A stretch of 64,000 nt of DNA from Dietzia lutea. Lineage in GTDB: Bacteria > Actinomycetota > Actinomycetes > Mycobacteriales > Mycobacteriaceae. Both the position numbers and the translations under genes were made by a program. The notes beneath the pieces were generated by a model. The model made no database searches, was not told the DNA's origin, and worked only from the letters and a program-made list of their open reading frames with translations. The DNA is taken from contig NZ_CP015449.1 in assembly GCF_003096075.1 (NCBI RefSeq), forward strand, positions 930,001 to 994,000, written 5' to 3'. Below, one piece after another: positions 28,723 to 38,726 of the stretch (position 1 is the first letter of the stretch; each line of letters starts with the position of its first letter).

Positions 28723-31326
28723 TCAGCTGCGGACGGGCATGGCGGGGGAGCCGAGCAGCACCGGCACCTTGCGGCCGTCGCGCTGCTCGAACTGCACGGT
28801 GGGGTCCGGTGCCTCGGGGGCGTTGACGAACGAGACGAACCGGGCGAGCTTGTCGGGATCGTCGAGCACGGCCGCCCACTCGTCCACGTAGCCGGCGACG
28901 TGCGCCTCCATGCGTTCCTCGAGCTCGGCGGCCAGGCCGAGCGAGTCGTCGCACACGACCTCCCGTAGGTGGTCGAGCCCGCCCTCGAGCGCCTCGAGCC
29001 ACGGCGCCATGCGCTGCAACCGCTCGGCCGTCCGGACGTAGAACATCACGGTGCGGTCGATGTAGCGGATGAGCTGGTCGTCGGTGAGGTCGCCGGCCAG
29101 CAGCTGGGCGTGCCGCGGGGTCGCGCCGCCGTTGCCGCCCACGTACAGGTTCCAGCCATTTTCGGTGGCGATCACGCCGACGTCCTTGCCCCGGGCCTCC
29201 GCGCACTCGCGCGCACACCCGGACACGGCCATCTTGATCTTGTGCGGCGCCCGCAGTCCGCGGTAGCGGGTCTCCAGCAGCACAGCCATCGCGACCGAAT
29301 CCTGCTGCCCGTACCGGCACCAGGAGGTGCCCACGCAGCTCTTGACCGTGCGCAGCGACTTGCCGTACGCGTGCCCGGACTCCATGCCCGCGTCCACCAG
29401 ACGCCGCCAGATGGCGGGGAGCTCCTCGACGCGGGCGCCGAACATGTCGATGCGCTGGCCGCCGGTGACCTTGACGTACAGGTCGTGGGCGCGGGCGATC
29501 TCGCCGATCACGATGAGCTGCTCGGCCGTCACCTCGCCGCCGGGCATCCGCGGCACCACCGAGTAGGTGCCGTTCTTCTGGATGTTGGCCAGGAAGTGGT
29601 CGTTGGTGTCCTGCAGCGCCGCCTGCTCACCGTCGAGGACGTGGTCCGAGCTGGTCGAGGCGAGAATCGACGCGACCGTCGGCTTGCAGATGTCGCAGCC
29701 GATCCCGCGCCCGAAGCGCCCGATCAGGCCGGAGAACGTGCGGATGCCGGTGACGGTGACGATTTCGTACAGCTCCGAGCGGGACTGGTCGAAGTGCTCG
29801 CACAGCGCGGTGGACTGCTCGACGCCCTCGGCCTCGAGGACCTGACGCATGAGCGGAAGGCAGGAGCCGCACGAGGTGCCGGCCCGGGTGCACGCCTTGA
29901 GGGCGGGCACGTCGCACGCGCCGCCGCAGATGGCCTCGCGCAGGTCGCCCTTGGAGACGGCGTTGCACGAGCAGATCTGCGCGTCGTCGGGCAGCGCGTC
30001 CACGCCGACGCCGGAGTCGGCCGCCGCGCCCGGGGTGATGAGGGACAGGGGGTTGGACGACGGCAAGGTGCGGCCCAGCAGGGGCTTGAGCAGCTGGTAG
30101 GGGCCCGCGTCGCCGACGAACACGCCGCCGAGCAGGGTCAGGGCGTCGTCGCTGAGGACGAGCTTGTTGTAGGTGCGGGCGACCGGGTCGTCCACCACCA
30201 CCTCGAGGCAGTCGGGCGTACGCCCGTGGGCGTCGCCGAAGCTGGCCACGTCGACCCCCATGAGCTTGAGCTTGGTGGCGAGGTCGGCCCCGGTGAACTC
30301 GGTGCCGGCGTCGCCGGTGATCTGGCCGGCCGCGACCTCGGCGGAGGTGTATCCGGGCCCGACCAGGCCGTAGCAGGTGCCCTCGATGGCCGCGCACTCG
30401 CCGATCGCGTAGACGTGCGGGTCCGAGGTGCGGCAGGCCCGGTCGGTCAGCACGCCGCCCCGCTCGGCCACGGCGATCCCCGCCGCGCGGGCGAGCTCGT
30501 CACGGGGCCGGACTCCGACGGAGAACACGACGAGGGCCGCGTCGACGACATCCGTCTCGCCGTCGTCGGAAGTCAGGGCGACCCGGAGCCCGGCGTCACC
30601 GGACGCCGACGCGTCGCCACCCCCCGCGGCGGCCGCGCCGTCACCCCCCGCGGCGTCCGCCTCGCCGGCGGCGCTCTCCTCGATGACCGTGTCGGTCACG
30701 CTGAGGTGCACGTCGATGCCGCGGTCGCGGATGAGGTCGCACAGCAGGGCGCCGCCGCGGCCGTCGACCTGAACGGGCATGAGCCGGTCGTTGCGCTCGA
30801 CGACGTGCGGGACGAGGCCGAGCAGGCTCAGCGCGTTGGCGGCCTCGATGCCCAGCAGGCCGCCGCCGACCACCACTCCGTGCGCGCCAGCACCGGCCCG
30901 CTCGGCGGCCGCGCGGATCGCGTCGAGGTCGTCGAGCGTGCGGTAGACGTGGCACCCGGGCAGGTCGTGGCCCGGGACGGGCGGGACGAACGCGCGCGAG
31001 CCGGTCGCCAGGACCAGCGTGTCGTAGTCGACGTACTCGCCGGAGTCGAGTTCCACGCGCCGGGCGGCGGTGTCGATCGCGGTGACGAGCCGGCCGGAAC
31101 GCACGGTGACGCGGGGGTCACCGGAGTGCCGCGCGTCGTCGAGGTGCAGGGCGTCGCGCTCCCACGCGCCGACGTAGGCGGACAGTCCCACACGGTCGTA
31201 GGCGGGATCGGGTTCCTCGCCGATCACCGTGACGGCCACGTCGGCGTCGGCGTACCGCGAGCCGAGGGTGGAGACGAAGCGGTGGGAGACCATCCCGTGC
31301 CCGACGACGACGATGTGCTCAGTCAT
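28723..31326 (-). CDS. nirB: Nitrite reductase [NAD(P)H], large subunit
   Basis: Siroheme-containing assimilatory nitrite reductase, 867 residues. Domains in order are FAD binding (VVVGHGMVSHRF near residue 5), NAD binding (GVVVGGGLLGIEAANAL near 150), the BFD [2Fe-2S] domain (CSCNAVSKGDL ... CTRAGTSCGSC, about 447-485), a ferredoxin-like half domain, then the siroheme/[4Fe-4S] domain with KSCVGTSWCRYG and SGCARECAEARGKDVG, giving the four cluster Cys. A low-complexity Ala/Gly/Asp insertion of about 35 residues (near 212-245, DNA around 30590-30690) is unusual. GGAGG lies upstream of the ATG. The promoter carries the palindrome shared with narK. Confidence 0.95.
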   Translation of the reverse strand: MTEHIVVVGHGMVSHRFVSTLGSRYADADVAVTVIGEEPDPAYDRVGLSAYVGAWERDALHLDDARHSGDPRVTVRSGRLVTAIDTAARRVELDSGEYVDYDTLVLATGSRAFVPPVPGHDLPGCHVYRTLDDLDAIRAAAERAGAGAHGVVVGGGLLGIEAANALSLLGLVPHVVERNDRLMPVQVDGRGGALLCDLIRDRGIDVHLSVTDTVIEESAAGEADAAGGDGAAAAGGGDASASGDAGLRVALTSDDGETDVVDAALVVFSVGVRPRDELARAAGIAVAERGGVLTDRACRTSDPHVYAIGECAAIEGTCYGLVGPGYTSAEVAAGQITGDAGTEFTGADLATKLKLMGVDVASFGDAHGRTPDCLEVVVDDPVARTYNKLVLSDDALTLLGGVFVGDAGPYQLLKPLLGRTLPSSNPLSLITPGAAADSGVGVDALPDDAQICSCNAVSKGDLREAICGGACDVPALKACTRAGTSCGSCLPLMRQVLEAEGVEQSTALCEHFDQSRSELYEIVTVTGIRTFSGLIGRFGRGIGCDICKPTVASILASTSSDHVLDGEQAALQDTNDHFLANIQKNGTYSVVPRMPGGEVTAEQLIVIGEIARAHDLYVKVTGGQRIDMFGARVEELPAIWRRLVDAGMESGHAYGKSLRTVKSCVGTSWCRYGQQDSVAMAVLLETRYRGLRAPHKIKMAVSGCARECAEARGKDVGVIATENGWNLYVGGNGGATPRHAQLLAGDLTDDQLIRYIDRTVMFYVRTAERLQRMAPWLEALEGGLDHLREVVCDDSLGLAAELEERMEAHVAGYVDEWAAVLDDPDKLARFVSFVNAPEAPDPTVQFEQRDGRKVPVLLGSPAMPVRS

Positions 31327-31358
31327 TCCTGGACCTCCTTGGCGAGCCTGTGCGGAAC

Positions 31359-31364
31359 AGGTTA
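31359..31364 (-). promoter_or_regulatory. Candidate -10 box of nirBD
   Basis: On the minus strand this reads TAACCT (TANNNT). It is preceded by TTCC, as is the narK box, and lies exactly 31 nt from the upstream palindrome. Confidence 0.5.
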
Positions 31365-31395
31365 GGAAGGAGGTGTTGCGATGCTGTGGCGTCGG

Positions 31396-31411
31396 ATCAC
31401 GGTCCCGTGAC
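31396..31411. promoter_or_regulatory. Palindromic activator site upstream of nirB (GlnR/NnaR candidate)
   Basis: On the minus strand it reads GTCACGGGACCGTGAT, with TCACGG and CCGTGA arms. It shares the 10-base core ACGGGACCGT with the site upstream of narK. Confidence 0.65.
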
Positions 31412-31496
31412 GCTTATTTCACACCGGTCCCGCCGCCGGGTGAGGGGCCGGTCCGCGGGCGCGCGGCGGCGGAGTGCGGCGCGCCGGGCGGGCGGC

Positions 31497-32183
31497 TCAG
31501 TCGAGGGGGAGCAGGCTCGTCGGCACGGCCTGGACCTCGGTGACGCGATCGATGTTCTGCCGCAGCCGCTCCCACTCACCCGAGGGGATCTCCTTCTCCA
31601 GCCGGCGCAGCGCCGCCTTGTCGGAGGTGGCCCACGCGACGGGCATGGGGGAGATGAACTGGTAGAGGTTGTCGCGGCCGCGGGCGCTCCGGTTGCCCAC
31701 CACAGCGACGCAGGGCACGCGCTCGCCGACCCTGGACTCGTGGCCCGGGATCGGGCCGCAGTTGCGGGCCACGAGGGCGGGCAGCTTCCCGGCGGACCGG
31801 TCGACGGCCCGGTCGACCAGCGCCAGCAGGGTCACGCCGCGCGGGCGGACCTCGGCGATGACGGCCGGGACGAGCTCGGAGGTGGAGTAGGTGTGCTGCA
31901 TCGACCCCATCTTGCGGGGGATGTAGCCGACCATCGCGAGGCAGCCGATCGCGAACGCGCCGGCCACCACCGCGATGATCCAACCCCACGCCGCGAACTC
32001 CGCATAGACGAGCATGCCGATGCCGGCGGCGAGCACGATGACGCCGAGGATGCCCGCCGACCACTGCAGGCGGCGTACCTCGGCGAGGCTCTCGTTGTTC
32101 TTGCGGACCCAGGCGTCGTCGACGGGGATGTCGGCGAGGCGGTACTGCTCGTGCGGGTTGCGGGGGGAGCGATCGGCGGCCAT
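31497..32183 (-). CDS. Membrane protein, probable DUF3239 family
   Basis: Function unknown, 228 residues. A hydrophilic N-terminus (NPHEQYRLADIPVDDAWVRKN) leads to two adjacent membrane helices (about 40-85, ILGVIVLAAGIGMLVYAEF and IIAVVAGAFAIGCLAMVGYI). A cytosolic domain follows (about 95-228) with LVPAVIAEVRPRGVTLLALV and VPCVAVVGNRS. The layout suggests the DUF3239 group of corynebacterial proteins; that assignment is from memory. It is monocistronic by position, 93 bp downstream of the XPB helicase gene on the same strand. Confidence 0.7.
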   Translation of the reverse strand: MAADRSPRNPHEQYRLADIPVDDAWVRKNNESLAEVRRLQWSAGILGVIVLAAGIGMLVYAEFAAWGWIIAVVAGAFAIGCLAMVGYIPRKMGSMQHTYSTSELVPAVIAEVRPRGVTLLALVDRAVDRSAGKLPALVARNCGPIPGHESRVGERVPCVAVVGNRSARGRDNLYQFISPMPVAWATSDKAALRRLEKEIPSGEWERLRQNIDRVTEVQAVPTSLLPLD

Positions 32184-32276
32184 GGCGCCCAGTATCCCAG
32201 CACCCGCGACTGCCGGGCCCGCGGGTGATCGCGGCGGAGCCCGGTCGCCCCCCCGGGGCCGGGCCGACCTCGGGCC

Positions 32277-33944
32277 TCAGCCCACCTCGGGGAGGGGCGG
32301 GCCGAGCAGGTCGTCGGCGTCGACGATCCGGTAGGCGTAACCCTGCTCGGCGAGGAACCGCTGGCGGTGCGCGGCGTACTCGGCGTCGAGGGTGTCGCGG
32401 GCGACGACCGAGTAGAAGTGCGCCTGCCCGCCGTCGTGCTTGGGCCGTAGCAGTCGACCGAGCCGCTGCGCCTCTTCCTGACGCGAGCCGAACGTGCCCG
32501 ACACCTGCACCGCGACGCTGGCCTCGGGCAGGTCGATCGAGAAGTTGGCGACCTTGGACACCACGAGCGTGGAGATCTCGCCGGCGCGGAAAGCGTCGAA
32601 CAGCTTCTCGCGCTCCTTGTTGGAGGTCGAGCCCTGGATGACGGGCGCGTCCAACTCCGCGCCGAGTTCCTCGAGCTGGTCGAGGTAGGCGCCGATCACC
32701 AGGGTCGGGGCGCCAGCGTGCCTGTCGAGGATCTTTCTTACCACGGGGATCTTGGTGCGGGCGGTCGAGCACAGCTTGTACTTGTCCTCGGCCTCGGCGG
32801 TCGCGTACAGCATCCGCTCGTTCTCGGTGAGCGTCACGCGCACCTCGATGCAGTCGGCGGGCGCGATCCACCCCTGCGCCTCGATGTCCTTCCACGGGGC
32901 GTCGTAGCGCTTGGGGCCGATGAGGGAGAACACGTCGCCCTCGCGGCCGTCCTCGCGCACGAGCGTCGCGGTCAGGCCGAGGCGGCGGCGCGACTGCAGG
33001 TCGGCGGTCATGCGGAACACGGGCGCGGGCAGCAGGTGCACCTCGTCGTAGATCATCAGGCCCCAGTCGCGGGAGTCGAACAGCTCCAGCGCCCGGTGCA
33101 CGCCCTTGGTCTTGCGGGTGACGACCTGGTACGTGGCGATGGTGACGGGCCGGATCTCCTTGCGCTCACCGGAGTACTCGCCGATCTCGTCCTCGGTGAG
33201 GGTGGTGCGGGCCAGCAGTTCGCGTTTCCACTGGCGCCCGGCGACGGTGTTGGTCACCAGGATGAGCGTGGTGGCCTTGGCCTTGGCCATCGCGGCCGCG
33301 CCGACCATCGTCTTGCCGGCGCCGCAGGGCAGCACGACCACGCCGGAGCCGCCCGCCCAGAACGAGTCGGCGGCCATCTGCTGGTAGTCGCGCAGCTCCC
33401 ACTGCTCCTCCTCGGTGGACAGCGCGATCTCGTGGGCCTCGCCGTCGACGTAGCCGGCGAGGTCCTCGGCGGGCCAGCCCACCTTGAGTAGCTCCTGCTT
33501 GAGCCGGCCGCGCTCGGAGGGGTGCACGATCACCGTGTCCGCGTCGATGTCGGCGCCGAGCATGGGGGCGATCTTCTTGTGCCGCTTGACCTCGGCGAGC
33601 ACGGCGGAGTCGAGAGAGACGAGCGTCAGGCCGTGGACCGGGCTCTTGACCAGCTGCAGCCGGCCGTAGCGCGCCATGGTCTCGGCGATGTCCACGAGCA
33701 GCGGCTGCGGCACGGGGAAGCGCGAGTAGGAGACCAGCACGTCGACCACCTGCTCGGCGTCGTGCCCGGCGGCCCGGGCGTTCCACAAAGCCAGCGGGGT
33801 GATCCGGTACGTGTGGACGTGCTCGGGCGCGCGCTCGAGCTCGGCGAAGGGGGCCAGCGCCTGTCGGGCGTCGGCGGCCTGCTCGTGGTCGATCTCCAGC
33901 AGCACTGTCTTGTCCGACTGGACGATCAGCGGTCCACCGCTCAC
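32277..33944 (-). CDS. XPB/Ercc3-type superfamily II DNA helicase
   Basis: ATP-dependent 3'-5' DNA helicase/translocase related to eukaryotic XPB, 555 residues, likely in DNA repair. An N-terminal DUF-like damage-recognition region (about 1-170) leads to helicase domain 1 with Walker A PCGAGKTM near 207 and DEVH near 300, then helicase domain 2 with VQVSGTFGSRQEEAQRLGRL and LRPK (motif VI). I chose GTG 33944 because GAGGAGG lies six bases upstream; the open frame to 33995 lacks such a site. It corresponds to Rv0861c. The partner gene upstream is on the same strand 67 bp away. Confidence 0.92.
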   Translation of the reverse strand: MSGGPLIVQSDKTVLLEIDHEQAADARQALAPFAELERAPEHVHTYRITPLALWNARAAGHDAEQVVDVLVSYSRFPVPQPLLVDIAETMARYGRLQLVKSPVHGLTLVSLDSAVLAEVKRHKKIAPMLGADIDADTVIVHPSERGRLKQELLKVGWPAEDLAGYVDGEAHEIALSTEEEQWELRDYQQMAADSFWAGGSGVVVLPCGAGKTMVGAAAMAKAKATTLILVTNTVAGRQWKRELLARTTLTEDEIGEYSGERKEIRPVTIATYQVVTRKTKGVHRALELFDSRDWGLMIYDEVHLLPAPVFRMTADLQSRRRLGLTATLVREDGREGDVFSLIGPKRYDAPWKDIEAQGWIAPADCIEVRVTLTENERMLYATAEAEDKYKLCSTARTKIPVVRKILDRHAGAPTLVIGAYLDQLEELGAELDAPVIQGSTSNKEREKLFDAFRAGEISTLVVSKVANFSIDLPEASVAVQVSGTFGSRQEEAQRLGRLLRPKHDGGQAHFYSVVARDTLDAEYAAHRQRFLAEQGYAYRIVDADDLLGPPLPEVG

Positions 33945-34011
33945 TTCGGGCCTCCTCGGGTCTCTCGACGGGCCCGCGTGGGCCCGACCCTCCATTGTCC
34001 AGAAATCCGCG

Positions 34012-36396
34012 TCAGCGCGTGGGTTCGACGTCGGAGACGGAGATCACCCGGTGCAGCGGCAGGACGACGGGCTCTGCCGAGTCCGGTTCGATGCCCTCGA
34101 TCCGGCCGCCGCCGACGGAGGCGGGGACGACCAGCCGGGCGGAGGAGCGGCCCGCGGCGTCGACCACGGAGACGGTGACGGCGGTGCCGGTGCCCGCGGC
34201 CTCGTGCAGGCGGGCGATCGCGGCTTCGCCCGTGTATGCGCCCGCGGAGGCGCCGCGCGCCGAGCGCACGCGGTCCGCGGAGCGCATCGCCGCGACCGCC
34301 GCCCGCAGCTCGGAGGTGGTGGGCGCGCGGGTCGGGACGCGGGGCGCCCGGGTGGTGCGGGACTCGCGGACGCGGGCGGCCGGCCGGGACAGCGCGACGA
34401 CCGCGCCGGACGTGTCCTCCACGACGGGGGCGAACCCGTGCGCGCGCAGCGCCTCGACCAGGTCGAGCGGCCGGGCCTGGGAGACCAGGACGGTGGGCGC
34501 GACCGAGCGCAGTGCGGCGCTCTCCGCCACCGGCGAGCCGAGGACCTGCGCGACGAGGGACGGATCGTCGCAGCGGATGAACGACAGGGCGGTGCCTACC
34601 CGCAGGCGCCCGTGGCGGCGGGCGACGTCCTCGATGAGGTAGTCCAGTGACTGCGGGACCGGGGTGACGGACGTGCGGGCGAGCATCTCGCGGATGCCCG
34701 CGGCCGTGCGTCCGGCGTCGAGCGCGCGGCGCAGGGACGTCTCGGTGACGCGGTAGGTGGTGGCGGCGCCGGCGGACTCGACGTCGGCGAGGAGGGCGAA
34801 CTCCGCCGCCAGCTCCGGGGTGAGGGGGCCGGGGGCGAGGATCGTCAGGTCCGCCTGGACGATGACCTCCGACACCGGGTCGGGCAACGCGGCGGTGAGG
34901 ATCGGTTCGAGGTCCTCGACGACCGCGCCGCCGGAGTCGCCGGAGACACCCGCGCCAGAGCCCCCCGCGCCGTGGGTGGCGTCGACCAGGTGGCGGGCGG
35001 CCGAGGTGGCCACGGTCCCGACGACGAGTCCCATCCGTCGCGCCTCGGCGACGGTCTCCGAGACGGGCCGCGCACCCGCGCGCGAGAACCACACCGGCGC
35101 CGACCAGCGCACCACCTCGGGCAGCAGGGCGTCGGCGGGTTCGGCCGCGGGGTCCAGGGCGGCCAGCGCCTTCAGGACACGGCCGCGTTCGGTCGGTCCG
35201 GGCGGGCCGACGGGCTCGCCCAGCGCGGGCAGGGTCCCGCCGCCCTCGAGTTCGGAGCCGACGCGCCACGGCGTGCGCGGCATCGACCACCACGCCACGA
35301 CCAGCTCCGCCCAGCGGCGAGCGGGCTCGCGCGCCGACCACACGTCCGCGGCCTCGGTGGGCGCCCACACCGAGTCGTAGTCGACGTCTCCGACCTCGGC
35401 GTCGCCGACCGCGATGAGCCCGGCGGCCGCGAGGACCTCGAGCAGCAGGGGCAGCTCGGCCTCCTCGAGCCCGGCCGCGCGCGCCACCCGGCGCAACTCG
35501 CGGACCCCCACGCCGCCGGCTTTGAGGGTGGCCGCCGGGGCGATCGAGAGCGCCGCCAGCACCGAGTCGCAGCGGTGGAGCAGGTCGAGGGCCGCCACCC
35601 CGCCGGAGGCGTCCACCTCGCGGGCCCGCCCGGCGCCCGCCCCGGCGCGGGGCGTCGCCCAGGCCGGGGGGTGGAGCAGCGTCGAGCCGTCCGCGCGGGC
35701 CCCGTGGCGCGCGCGGTCGAGGGCGTGGGCGCGGGGCACGACCCGCTCGGCGTCATCGTCACCGGTGAGCTCCGCCAGACCCGCCTCGGCGAGTTCGACC
35801 GCGGCCGCGCGCACGGACCCCGACGCGCCGGGCCCCAGCGCTCCGGCCGGGACGCGCCCGCGGGCGATGGCCTCGAGGACCCCCGCCGCCGCGGAGGACA
35901 GTCCGCCCCACGCCGCCTCGAGATCGGCCCCGGCGGGTTCGCCCGGATGAGGGGCCACCACGGGAGCCGACCGGACCGCCACCGCCGTGACGGGCACCAT
36001 CCGCGCCGAGCCCTCCTCGCCCCAGATCAACGCGAGTTCGCGGAGACGGGCCACGGCGGCGTGGAAGACGGGCTCGTCGTCGTCGACACCCAGTCGCCCC
36101 GACACCGCGCCCAGCGGTACGGCCCCGGAATCGGCGCCGGCCGCGGCGGCCGCGGCCGACACGAGCAGCTCCGGCCAGGACAGCGTCCCCACCGCCCGCG
36201 CGGTGGACGCCGGCAACCGCAGGCGCGACGCCAACACGTCCAGCGACGCGGGCGGGGGAGTGGCCACGTCCGGGCGCAGCTCGCACACGCGCACGAGGGC
36301 ATCGTCGGACAACCCGGCAAGCCAGGCGGGGAAGTCCGGTGCGTCGGCGGCGGCGCGGGAGGCGGCGCCGCGGGAGGTGGCTCGGGAGCTCGGCAT
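34012..36396 (-). CDS. Helicase-associated XPB/Ssl2-like protein
   Basis: Large protein of 794 residues that is conserved next to XPB in mycolic-acid actinobacteria (Rv0862c counterpart, from memory). The N-terminus (FPAWLAGLSDDALVRVCELR) and repeated winged-helix-like segments lead to a C-terminal region that resembles part of XPB (VIVQADLTILAPGPLTPELA, TYRVTETSLRRALDAGRT, LIEDVARRHGRLRVG). It has no Walker A or DExH motif, so it is probably a non-catalytic partner or DNA-binding subunit. The start is ATG 36396; the upstream frame to 36510 is low complexity and would cover the divergent gene's promoter. Very Ala/Gly rich. Confidence 0.78.
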   Translation of the reverse strand: MPSSRATSRGAASRAAADAPDFPAWLAGLSDDALVRVCELRPDVATPPPASLDVLASRLRLPASTARAVGTLSWPELLVSAAAAAAGADSGAVPLGAVSGRLGVDDDEPVFHAAVARLRELALIWGEEGSARMVPVTAVAVRSAPVVAPHPGEPAGADLEAAWGGLSSAAAGVLEAIARGRVPAGALGPGASGSVRAAAVELAEAGLAELTGDDDAERVVPRAHALDRARHGARADGSTLLHPPAWATPRAGAGAGRAREVDASGGVAALDLLHRCDSVLAALSIAPAATLKAGGVGVRELRRVARAAGLEEAELPLLLEVLAAAGLIAVGDAEVGDVDYDSVWAPTEAADVWSAREPARRWAELVVAWWSMPRTPWRVGSELEGGGTLPALGEPVGPPGPTERGRVLKALAALDPAAEPADALLPEVVRWSAPVWFSRAGARPVSETVAEARRMGLVVGTVATSAARHLVDATHGAGGSGAGVSGDSGGAVVEDLEPILTAALPDPVSEVIVQADLTILAPGPLTPELAAEFALLADVESAGAATTYRVTETSLRRALDAGRTAAGIREMLARTSVTPVPQSLDYLIEDVARRHGRLRVGTALSFIRCDDPSLVAQVLGSPVAESAALRSVAPTVLVSQARPLDLVEALRAHGFAPVVEDTSGAVVALSRPAARVRESRTTRAPRVPTRAPTTSELRAAVAAMRSADRVRSARGASAGAYTGEAAIARLHEAAGTGTAVTVSVVDAAGRSSARLVVPASVGGGRIEGIEPDSAEPVVLPLHRVISVSDVEPTR

Positions 36397-36499
36397 GATC
36401 CGTCCCAGCCTAGTGAGACCGCGGCGGCCGTGAGAACCGGTCCGCGTGGGAATCGACCCACCTGCTGCCGAATCGGGTCGGAGGTGAGAGAATACAGGC

Positions 36500-36700
36500 G
36501 TGGCTGCCAAGAAGAATCTGACCTATGACAACCCGGGTTGGCCCGACGCCTCGTACGGCGAGCACCCGGTCACCGAGCTCGCCGCGCTGGTCGCGGGAGG
36601 CCTGTCGCCGTTCGGGCAGGAGACCTTCCCGCTCCCGCAGGAGCGGCTCGGGTACATCCACCCGTACACCGAGATCAACGGCGCGCCCTGGGTCGCCTGA
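36500..36700 (+). CDS. Conserved small protein of unknown function
   Basis: A 66-residue basic-to-neutral protein beginning MAAKKNLTYDNPGWPD and ending INGAPWVA. It has no signal peptide or membrane helix. The regular codon use, a GGAGGTGAG block upstream of the GTG start and a strong terminator afterwards support a real gene. It stands where Rv0863 stands in M. tuberculosis, divergent from the helicase partner, and may be its counterpart. Function unknown. Confidence 0.72.
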   Translation: MAAKKNLTYDNPGWPDASYGEHPVTELAALVAGGLSPFGQETFPLPQERLGYIHPYTEINGAPWVA

Positions 36701-36732
36701 GATCCGACCTCCGGCGGCGCGCCGGGGAACGC

Positions 36733-36774
36733 GAGAAGGGCCGCCACTCCCTGTAGGGGGTGGCGGCCCTTCTC
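36733..36774. terminator. Bidirectional terminator
   Basis: Perfect 15-bp stem GAGAAGGGCCGCCAC (36733-36747) with GTGGCGGCCCTTCTC (36760-36774), between the small plus-strand gene and the convergent rpf gene. Confidence 0.88.
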
Positions 36775-36809
36775 GTGGTCCGGGGACCGCTCGGCGGGTG
36801 TCGCCGGTG

Positions 36810-37625
<816 letters not shown>

Positions 37626-37800
37626 CAGGGCGGGGTTCGGTGGGTGCGGCCGATGCCGACTCGCTGACGAGTCTGCTACGGAACAGTAGCGGTTCGATGC
37701 CGGATCGTCACCATTTCGAAATAAAAGGAGGTCGCCCGAGCGGGGATCACTCGCTGTTATCTGCTCGTTACCTGGGTTGTTACCGAATGGGTGGGATTGG

Positions 37801-38088
37801 TCACACCCTGGGCGGCCGCGACCCCAGGATGGCGTACGCGAGACCCAGCAGGAAGCCCACCGGCGTGAAGAACATCGCGCCGAGGTAGAGGATCGTCGGA
37901 GCGTCACGATCGAGCACGAACGGCGTCAGTGCGGCGGCGATCGTGAAGACGACTCCGATCGCGAAGATGATCAGCGCGGCCACGAACAGCCCGCGGCGAC
38001 GCGGTCTCGCGGGCGCGTGCGCGTCACCGGGGGCGGGCGCGTCGGGTGTCCAGGGGTCGTCGGCCGGGCGTCGATCGTCGGAGGTCAC
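37801..38088 (-). CDS. Small membrane protein with two predicted helices
   Basis: Function unknown; 95 residues from GTG 38088, or 110 from GTG 38133. A Pro/Asp-rich cytosolic N-terminus ([15 protein letters not shown]) precedes two hydrophobic helices ([19 protein letters not shown] and [20 protein letters not shown]). No ribosome-binding site is visible at either start, so the message may be leaderless. It is divergent from cspB, the place held by the integral membrane protein Rv0870c in M. tuberculosis. Confidence 0.65.
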   Translation of the reverse strand: MTSDDRRPADDPWTPDAPAPGDAHAPARPRRRGLFVAALIIFAIGVVFTIAAALTPFVLDRDAPTILYLGAMFFTPVGFLLGLAYAILGSRPPRV

Positions 38089-38205
38089 ACAGGGGAGGGT
38101 ACCGCTCGCCTCGCAGTCGTCACCAACGCGCACGAGGGTAGTCTCTGGTCGTCAGTGGAGTTGTCGGTCGCGCCCGTGCGCGCCCGGGACGGAAGGTGGT
38201 TCGCG

Positions 38206-38607
38206 GTGCCCAGCGGCAAGGTCAAGTGGTACGACGCGGAGAAGGGGTTCGGCTTCCTGTCCCAGGAGGGCGGCGAGGACGTCTACGTACGCGCGGACGC
38301 GCTCCCCGCCGGCGTGGAGACCCTGCGTCCCCGTCAGCGTGTGGAGTTCGACATGGTCTCCGGACGCCGCGGTCCCCAGGCGCTGCGCGTGGTGGTGCAC
38401 GACGAGCCGACCGTCGCCGAGGAGCGCACCCCGCGCGGCGGACCCAGGCGCTCGCCCGACGAGCTGCACGGGATGGTCGAGGACATGATCAAGGTGCTCG
38501 AGTCGACCGTTCAGCCGGAGTTGCGCCGCGGTCACCGGCCGGACCACAAGATCTCGAGCCGCGTGGCCTCGGTTCTGCGCGCGGTCGCGCGCGAGCTGGA
38601 CGCCTGA
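38206..38607 (+). CDS. cspB: Cold-shock domain protein with C-terminal extension
   Basis: Single-stranded nucleic-acid binding protein, 133 residues. The cold-shock fold occupies residues 1-65, with RNP1-like KGFGFL and RNP2-like DVYVRADAL; family members usually show VFVH at the second site. The C-terminal extension (about 70-133, with [17 protein letters not shown] and [18 protein letters not shown]) is helical and absent from ordinary 67-residue Csp proteins. The GTG start with GGAAGGTGG upstream matches the mycobacterial Rv0871-type protein. Probably an RNA chaperone. Confidence 0.85.
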   Translation: MPSGKVKWYDAEKGFGFLSQEGGEDVYVRADALPAGVETLRPRQRVEFDMVSGRRGPQALRVVVHDEPTVAEERTPRGGPRRSPDELHGMVEDMIKVLESTVQPELRRGHRPDHKISSRVASVLRAVARELDA

Positions 38608-38726
38608 TCCCGGTAGAGCGACGGGGCGGGCCACGAGCCGGTGCGCGGGGCGGGCCACGGTGAGCGGGCTGCCGGGCCGGTCGAGCCGGTGGCTCCGGTC
38701 GGTCGGGACCCCGTGCGTTCGGTGGG

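Noticed and set aside
27373-28968. Long plus-strand frame of 531 codons across the nnaR-nirD gap
   Set aside because: It is frame-shifted relative to nnaR, runs antisense through nirD and is built of GC-rich repeats.
28969-31365. 798-codon plus-strand frame opposite nirB
   Set aside because: Antisense of nirB, with no recognisable domain.
31339-31380. Riboswitch in the nirB leader
   Set aside because: The leader is only a few tens of bases long and shows no known conserved core.
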